Below are positions 60,075 through 64,000 of a stretch of DNA of 64,000 nucleotides, one piece after another. A model generated the notes under the pieces. The model did not search any database, was not told where the DNA came from, and saw nothing but the letters and a program-made list of their open reading frames with translations. Numbering within the stretch: position 1 is the first letter of the stretch; each line of letters starts with the position of its first letter. Location of the stretch: NCBI RefSeq assembly GCF_010435915.1, contig NZ_JAAFZH010000013.1:124001-188000 (forward strand). The letters run 5' to 3'. The DNA is from Spirosoma terrae. Lineage in GTDB: Bacteria; Bacteroidota; Bacteroidia; Cytophagales; Spirosomataceae. A program made the position numbers and the translations under genes.

Positions 60075-62663
60075 CTAAACCGGGACAGCTCCCCTCTCCC
60101 AGTTTGGGAGAGGGGCCGGGGGTGAGGGAAAACTATCAGGAGTAATCCCATACCATTGCGGTACGGATTCCACCGCGTAACGTTGTCCATCAATACGTAA
60201 CAACTCATCCGATGTGGGGCGCATTTCAACCACTTTCAGCAGCGCATTAGCCGCTACAGCTTTCCGTACTAATCGCCGGAACAGATCAACCAGCAACGGA
60301 TTATCAAAGCGGATATACTGCGGCTTATGATCGTCGGCATTCGGCGCGCCGGGCAAGCTCACAAATACTTCGTCGGGAAGTTGATGCCGCTGCTGCCAGT
60401 GATACGTTGTCCGAAAGAACGTAAAAGCATTGCCATCAACGGGTAATGTCGTTTCGGTACCAACGGGCAGCCACCACGTTTGTCGTTGAATAATCAGCCG
60501 GGAGTCGAGCACGATTCGAGGCCATATTCGTACGCTTTCGGCAGGCTGCTGGCTTTCATACCATTGATTGATAACCGAGGTAAACAAGGTCAAACTCAAC
60601 TCCGGTACTGGCCTGAACAGACACAGGAACGAATACAACCGGGACCGGGAAGCCTGGAATCCCATATCGACCACATGAACACGCTTGCGGGATGATCTGT
60701 GCCAAAGCTCAAGCCTTGTACCGTCTTCCGATAAGCTGACCGTCAATTCGTTGAGCGGAATCTTCTGCCCCGAATCAGCCGACCAATGTCCTGCTGGCGT
60801 CAGGATCGCTCCATCCACTAATCGAGGATGAAAGTTAGCGTTGTGGTAATGATCGTCCGTGGCTTCTACCAGTACATAGTCTGTCGCTGTTACGTCCCGG
60901 TTTTTCCTGTTTAGCTCATGGGTCAGCGTGTGGGAGAAGTAGGGCAAAAACCGTCCATACAATCGACCGAAGCCACCGGCCAGCTCGTTCACAGCCGCCC
61001 AAAGTTGCCCCTGTTTGTCCAGCCAATGTTGCCAGAAAACGGCCTGACTCGCTACCTTGCCCGACGTAGCGCCTATCCAGTCACTGTTGAGGTGTACTAC
61101 TTTTCCGTTCAGCCCGTTGGCCGCCCATTGTTTCCAGGTTGCTACGTATTCGGCAGGGATTCGTTCGCTGTTGGACAACGTATTGGACTGGCTCAAATAC
61201 GCACTAAAGAAGGTCGTTACGGGCACCGATTCCGTTGCGGGAAAGGTCGTTTTGAACAGCTCGACCAGTGAATTTGAAGGCGGCACATACGCTTCCGCAA
61301 TATGACTAACCAATCGATCGAGACTGGTCGTTAGCCGTTTCATAGCGGGTTTAGGTAAATGACCTTGTAGTGAACGGGTAACATCCTCAAAAAAGAGTTG
61401 CTCGGGACGTAACGGCCAGAAATCAGTGGTTGGTGGTTGCGAAAGCTGAGCGACGTGCTCGGCCAATACACCCTGCGCTTTCAGCAAAAGCGATAGTCGC
61501 TGGGTAGACGTAGCGACGGGCAACGTATCGGCAGTAGCCCGCAGCGCGTTAAGCAACGTAAGCTGACTATCAACGAATCGCGCTGACAACCACCGGTGGC
61601 TGATCAACCAATCATGCAGTCGAACGGCCCAGTCAGGATCAGTAGCCGAGACGGGTAAAAGATGATGCAACAGCCCCAGTTCAATCAATTTGGCAATGTA
61701 TTGACTGGCTTCCTGATTCGTGGACCGAAACCGTTGCTGAATCTGACTTACCCATTCTTTATAGGTCCAGGTAATGTAGCGTGACCGAACGACCCAACGT
61801 AACACCGGATTTGCCGCCATGCGAACACAGGAAACTTGCCCATCTGTCTGTCGGATATAGCTAAGTTTGTCGTCTGTGATCAGTGCACTCGGATTTACCG
61901 TTACGGTCCACTGTTCGCACAAGCGTCGATTACTACGTAGCATAGCGTCAAAAACACCCAACAAACGTACCGACAAGCGTATGTGCGAACGCGCCGGGCC
62001 AGACTTCCAGGGCTGACTTTCGCCGATATGAATCGGCACCGTTGCCAGCTGCGTTAACGTACTATACGGTGTGGTTTTCGTTGCGGCCCGCGACAGATAA
62101 CGTAACAGACCGTTCTCAATCTGAAAGTCATCTTTTCGAAAATTAGCGGGATTGGTCTGCTGATAAGCCGCAATATGACGGAGCAGCGACAGGCTGGAAA
62201 AGGCCAAACCTCGCTGAAATGATACGTCGCCAATCAGCCGCTGAAAATGCTGTCGCCCCAAAATTGCCTGCTGGCGATATAGCTTTGCTGTCGTTGTTAC
62301 GTACCTCTCCAACCGCTGACGGTTCATTATATACGTCATCAATTGTAGTAGCAATGTAGCCGGTAAATAACGCGCTGCCTGATCCAGATCTTTCGGGCGA
62401 ACCGACCGATCATTGTGCAGATCACGGCGAATCTGCTGCACCTGCTGCTGCGGTTTTCCGGCTGGACAATCGTTCTCAATGAACGAAAACAAGTTGGTCA
62501 GCAATGGTTCTTTGTTACATTGCAGCCGCTGGAGCAACTGGTCGTGTTGTTGCAAACGATACGTAATAACGGGGGCTCGTAATCCATCGAGAACATCGAT
62601 CGATAGTCCGGCTACGCGCAGCAGCACCGGCGACAGGAGCTTGGGCTTATGGGGAATAGGCAT
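60075..62663 (-). CDS. LanB-like protein with only the N-terminal glutamylation domain
   Basis: An 862-residue protein. The Lant_dehydr_N pattern includes GLLRYLSRAATKTTPYSTLTQ (compare R-a-x-x-x-T-P-y in the full LanB at 42.7 kb), YVLVEATDDHYHNANFHPRLV and LWHRSSRKRVHVVD. No SpaB_C elimination domain follows; the protein ends soon after VESVPQWYG. Split LanB systems (for example pinensins) and peptide aminoacyl-tRNA ligases (PEARLs) share this form, so it is either half of a two-part dehydratase or a PEARL-like ligase. The last codons (PSPPAPLPNWERG) come from a GC-rich repeat. It starts 38 bases after the acyltransferase stop. Confidence 0.8.
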   Translation of the reverse strand: MPIPHKPKLLSPVLLRVAGLSIDVLDGLRAPVITYRLQQHDQLLQRLQCNKEPLLTNLFSFIENDCPAGKPQQQVQQIRRDLHNDRSVRPKDLDQAARYLPATLLLQLMTYIMNRQRLERYVTTTAKLYRQQAILGRQHFQRLIGDVSFQRGLAFSSLSLLRHIAAYQQTNPANFRKDDFQIENGLLRYLSRAATKTTPYSTLTQLATVPIHIGESQPWKSGPARSHIRLSVRLLGVFDAMLRSNRRLCEQWTVTVNPSALITDDKLSYIRQTDGQVSCVRMAANPVLRWVVRSRYITWTYKEWVSQIQQRFRSTNQEASQYIAKLIELGLLHHLLPVSATDPDWAVRLHDWLISHRWLSARFVDSQLTLLNALRATADTLPVATSTQRLSLLLKAQGVLAEHVAQLSQPPTTDFWPLRPEQLFFEDVTRSLQGHLPKPAMKRLTTSLDRLVSHIAEAYVPPSNSLVELFKTTFPATESVPVTTFFSAYLSQSNTLSNSERIPAEYVATWKQWAANGLNGKVVHLNSDWIGATSGKVASQAVFWQHWLDKQGQLWAAVNELAGGFGRLYGRFLPYFSHTLTHELNRKNRDVTATDYVLVEATDDHYHNANFHPRLVDGAILTPAGHWSADSGQKIPLNELTVSLSEDGTRLELWHRSSRKRVHVVDMGFQASRSRLYSFLCLFRPVPELSLTLFTSVINQWYESQQPAESVRIWPRIVLDSRLIIQRQTWWLPVGTETTLPVDGNAFTFFRTTYHWQQRHQLPDEVFVSLPGAPNADDHKPQYIRFDNPLLVDLFRRLVRKAVAANALLKVVEMRPTSDELLRIDGQRYAVESVPQWYGITPDSFPSPPAPLPNWERGAVPV
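60091..60115. repeat. CCCCTCTCCCA/TGGGAGAGGGG palindrome encoding the LanB-like C-terminus
   Basis: CCCCTCTCCCA (60091-60101) and TGGGAGAGGGG (60105-60115) pair exactly around GTT, flanked by CCGGGGGTGAGGGAA. It matches the unit at 47448-47474 and lies inside the last codons of the LanB-like gene. Confidence 0.6.
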
Positions 62664-62701
62664 AGTTCGGTTGTGAGCAATGAATTGATGCGTTCGCTAG
62701 G

Positions 62702-63907
62702 TTAGGCAGCAGCCTGAAGAATTCCCTGTTTCCACCAATAATCGATGTATTCGTTGTTCAGCGTTGACTGACGAAGAAAAGACGTTTGGTCGGAAGTCTG
62801 CTCAAGCTGGTGTAGCCACTCAAAAGCATCGGCAGGTAACGGAAAGGCCTGATACGTTTGTCGATCAAACAGATAGCCGTTCCGATCGATTTTGAAAAGA
62901 CTGTATCGCTGTTCATTGAACCGCACACTTGCCGCGAGTCCTGTTTCCATCGGCTCCGACGTTGATTCGGTTGTCAATGCATCGAAATCGAGAAACTTAT
63001 GGAAGTAAAACCAGCTCTCCCACTGATCAACGTAGCGTTGAAGATAGGTCGCCAACAGGTCGTACAACTGCTGCGTCGTTTCGCGAACAAACACATCGGC
63101 CGATGTTGCCAGCGGTTCTATCGCTGGCAGGCAATCGTAGTGCGGAATTTCGGCACCATCCAGGGTTTTGTAATACGAAATAATCGGAATGATGGGCGTT
63201 CGGGTCGCATACGCCAACGTAGCAATGCCACTTCTGGAGATGATCGTTTTGTTCAGAAACTGAATGCGCAGCTGTTTGTTGTTCCGTTGATAGATCCCCC
63301 CTACTCCCGTATTCCCATCCAGAAAAATCAGGATCGACCGGCCTTTGTAGAGCGCTCCCGCCATTTGTCGGCCAATCGCGGGATTCTCGGCGTCCAGCAT
63401 CTCAATGGACGCGGACGCTTGGTTATACTGATTCAGCTGGGCCGACACCTTTTCGATGTATTCCTGCTGATTGGTCAGCGTTCGGTTATCGATTACCAGC
63501 GTCAGCGGATAGCCTGCATTGAGCAACATGGCCAAAATAGCGCGGTAACCGCCCAGATGATACGTACAGAAAATTCGCGCAGGCCGGGGAGCATCCGTAG
63601 GGTTCAGAAAGTCAGCGTTTCCACTCACACCCATACCCATGTGAGCCAGTGAGCCAAAATCGACGTAGCGAAAACTACGGGCGCTCAGCCAGTGATTCGT
63701 CAGTAGCCGCAGATAAATTGATTCGTGCTGTTCGGCTGGAATCTCCGGGCAGAAATGGCTCAGGTTGGCCCGCAAAAAGTGCAGATCTTTCTGCTGATGC
63801 GCTTGTTTTTTCTGCGTTTCCCGCTCGACAACTTCCTGATAAGCCCGCTCGTAGGTTTGCCGAAACGTAGCTTTATAATCCTCCCAGTAAGACGATGACA
63901 TAGTCAT
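62702..63907 (-). CDS. LpxL/HtrB-like acyltransferase with an extra C-terminal domain resembling an RRE
   Basis: A 401-residue protein. Residues ~40-305 follow the LpxL/HtrB lysophospholipid acyltransferase layout: FCTYHLGGYRAILAMLLNAG (H117, but the usual acidic residue of HX4D/E is Arg122), SILIFLDGNTGVGG, RTPIIPIISYYK, and QWESWFYFHKFLD near the end of the fold. LpxL enzymes stop here (~300 residues). The remaining ~75 residues (RYSLFKIDRNGYLFD, LPADAFEWLHQL, NEYIDYWWKQGIL) have the strand-helix-helix pattern of PqqD-like peptide-binding modules. This suggests acyl transfer from the ACP to a peptide; the domain call is by eye only. Confidence 0.7.
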   Translation of the reverse strand: MTMSSSYWEDYKATFRQTYERAYQEVVERETQKKQAHQQKDLHFLRANLSHFCPEIPAEQHESIYLRLLTNHWLSARSFRYVDFGSLAHMGMGVSGNADFLNPTDAPRPARIFCTYHLGGYRAILAMLLNAGYPLTLVIDNRTLTNQQEYIEKVSAQLNQYNQASASIEMLDAENPAIGRQMAGALYKGRSILIFLDGNTGVGGIYQRNNKQLRIQFLNKTIISRSGIATLAYATRTPIIPIISYYKTLDGAEIPHYDCLPAIEPLATSADVFVRETTQQLYDLLATYLQRYVDQWESWFYFHKFLDFDALTTESTSEPMETGLAASVRFNEQRYSLFKIDRNGYLFDRQTYQAFPLPADAFEWLHQLEQTSDQTSFLRQSTLNNEYIDYWWKQGILQAAA

Positions 63908-63919
63908 AGTGAGAAAGGC

Positions 63920-64000
63920 TTAAGGTTTGCGAATGGCCAACGTAACGGCATTCCCACCCACGTGCAGCGAGTGAACGAAAGCGGTAGCCCCCGATTCAAA
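63920..64000 (-). CDS. C-terminal fragment, possibly a beta-ketoacyl synthase (5' end outside window)
   Basis: Only 26 codons are visible, ending at the TAA complement at 63920-63922: ...AFVHSLHVGGNAVTLAIRKP. The phrase S-x-H-V-G-G-N-A-V-T-L resembles the N-S-F-G-F-G-G-x-N-A-x-L end of beta-ketoacyl-ACP synthases. The gene ends 12 bases before the acyltransferase start, so it belongs to the operon. If right, the cluster makes its own acyl chain. The fragment is too short to be sure. Confidence 0.4.
   Translation of the reverse strand, partial: FESGATAFVHSLHVGGNAVTLAIRKP

Larger units (their letters stand above)
47521..64000 (-). other. Predicted hybrid lipid-RiPP biosynthetic gene cluster (continues beyond window)
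   Basis: Eighteen consecutive minus-strand genes with short gaps or overlaps: possible ketosynthase end, acyltransferase, LanB-like protein, DUF2141, AMP ligase, PPTase, thioesterase, TonB receptor, ACP, six precursors, M50 protease, arginase-like enzyme and TonB receptor. The larger gaps (60.0 kb, 54.2 kb, 53.2-53.4 kb, 52.3 kb) hold hairpins or nothing recognisable. The left end is marked by two inverted repeats. The right end is cut by the window. Confidence 0.75.

Noticed and set aside
62413..63870. Plus-strand ORFs opposite LanB-like and acyltransferase genes (up to 217 aa)
   Set aside because: Composition is that of a shadow frame (Arg/Gln/His-rich), with no start context or homology.
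47521..64000. Reading the acyl genes as a plain flexirubin/aryl polyene or resorcinol pigment cluster
   Set aside because: An LpxL-like enzyme, ACP, ligase, thioesterase and PPTase do occur there, but the LanB-like gene sits among them, six precursors sit next to the ACP, and no aryl polyene dehydratase or ammonia-lyase gene is visible. It remains an alternative for part of the region.
1..64000. tRNA, rRNA, integrase or transposase genes
   Set aside because: None seen on either strand; nothing indicates a mobile island boundary other than palindromes.

Overview
The window looks like chromosomal DNA of a Bacteroidota member of the order Cytophagales, most likely the Spirosoma/Fibrella/Larkinella group. 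This rests on gene content: TonB-dependent receptors with carboxypeptidase-like N-domains, two giant secreted proteins with T9SS type B C-terminal domains, DUF4270/DUF4907/kelch lipoprotein genes, LytTR regulators with PF06580 kinases, Bacteroidota-type promoters (TTG...TAnnTTTG), and few Shine-Dalgarno sequences. The genus was not verified. No rRNA, tRNA, CRISPR array, integrase or transposase was seen.

Layout. 1-38.6 kb is mostly ordinary chromosome. It holds the end of a TolC-type porin, a CocE-like hydrolase, a siderophore receptor, a vWA protein (its likely AAA+ partner is 25 kb away at 31.4 kb), an AEC transporter with an FAD protein, an SMP-30 protein and a SMUG2-like glycosylase. Next come three tandem lipocalin-like lipoproteins, a block of secreted hydrolases and peptidases (alpha/beta hydrolase, S9, M1, S41), the kelch/DUF4907/DUF4270 operon and two paralogous T9SS type B proteins. 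The stretch ends with a TIG-domain lipoprotein, a D-2-hydroxyacid dehydrogenase, PdxA with a long disordered N-terminus, and YicC.

38.8-46.1 kb is a compact lanthipeptide-type locus on the + strand: a LytTR response regulator, two overlapping LytS-like histidine kinases, a well-formed promoter, a 45-residue putative class I lanthipeptide precursor, a translationally overlapping receiver-like protein that has lost its phospho-acceptor Asp, a full-length LanB dehydratase (1034 aa), and a Cys-free 60-residue peptide gene.

47.5-64 kb is the most unusual part: a long run of minus-strand genes that reads as one biosynthetic cluster and continues past the window. In transcription order it has a possible ketosynthase end, an LpxL-like acyltransferase with an extra C-terminal domain, a LanB-like protein lacking the elimination domain, a DUF2141 protein, an AMP-dependent ligase, a phosphopantetheinyl transferase, a type II thioesterase, a TonB receptor and an acyl carrier protein. 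These are followed by six tiny paralogous precursor genes (39-51 aa, all but one missed by ordinary ORF length cut-offs), an M50 metalloprotease with a PqqD-like N-domain, an arginase-fold enzyme with a PqqD/RRE-like N-domain, and a second TonB receptor. All six precursors share an ELE(E/A)RFE leader and an invariant Arg-Cys pair in the core.

My working model is a hybrid lipid-RiPP pathway. The arginase-like enzyme would turn core Arg into ornithine (as described for peptide arginases of the OspR type), LanB would act on Ser/Thr next to the Cys, and a fatty-acyl chain made or loaded on the dedicated ACP would be moved to the peptide by the acyltransferase. This model is inference; the gene content, conserved motifs and precursor family are directly visible.
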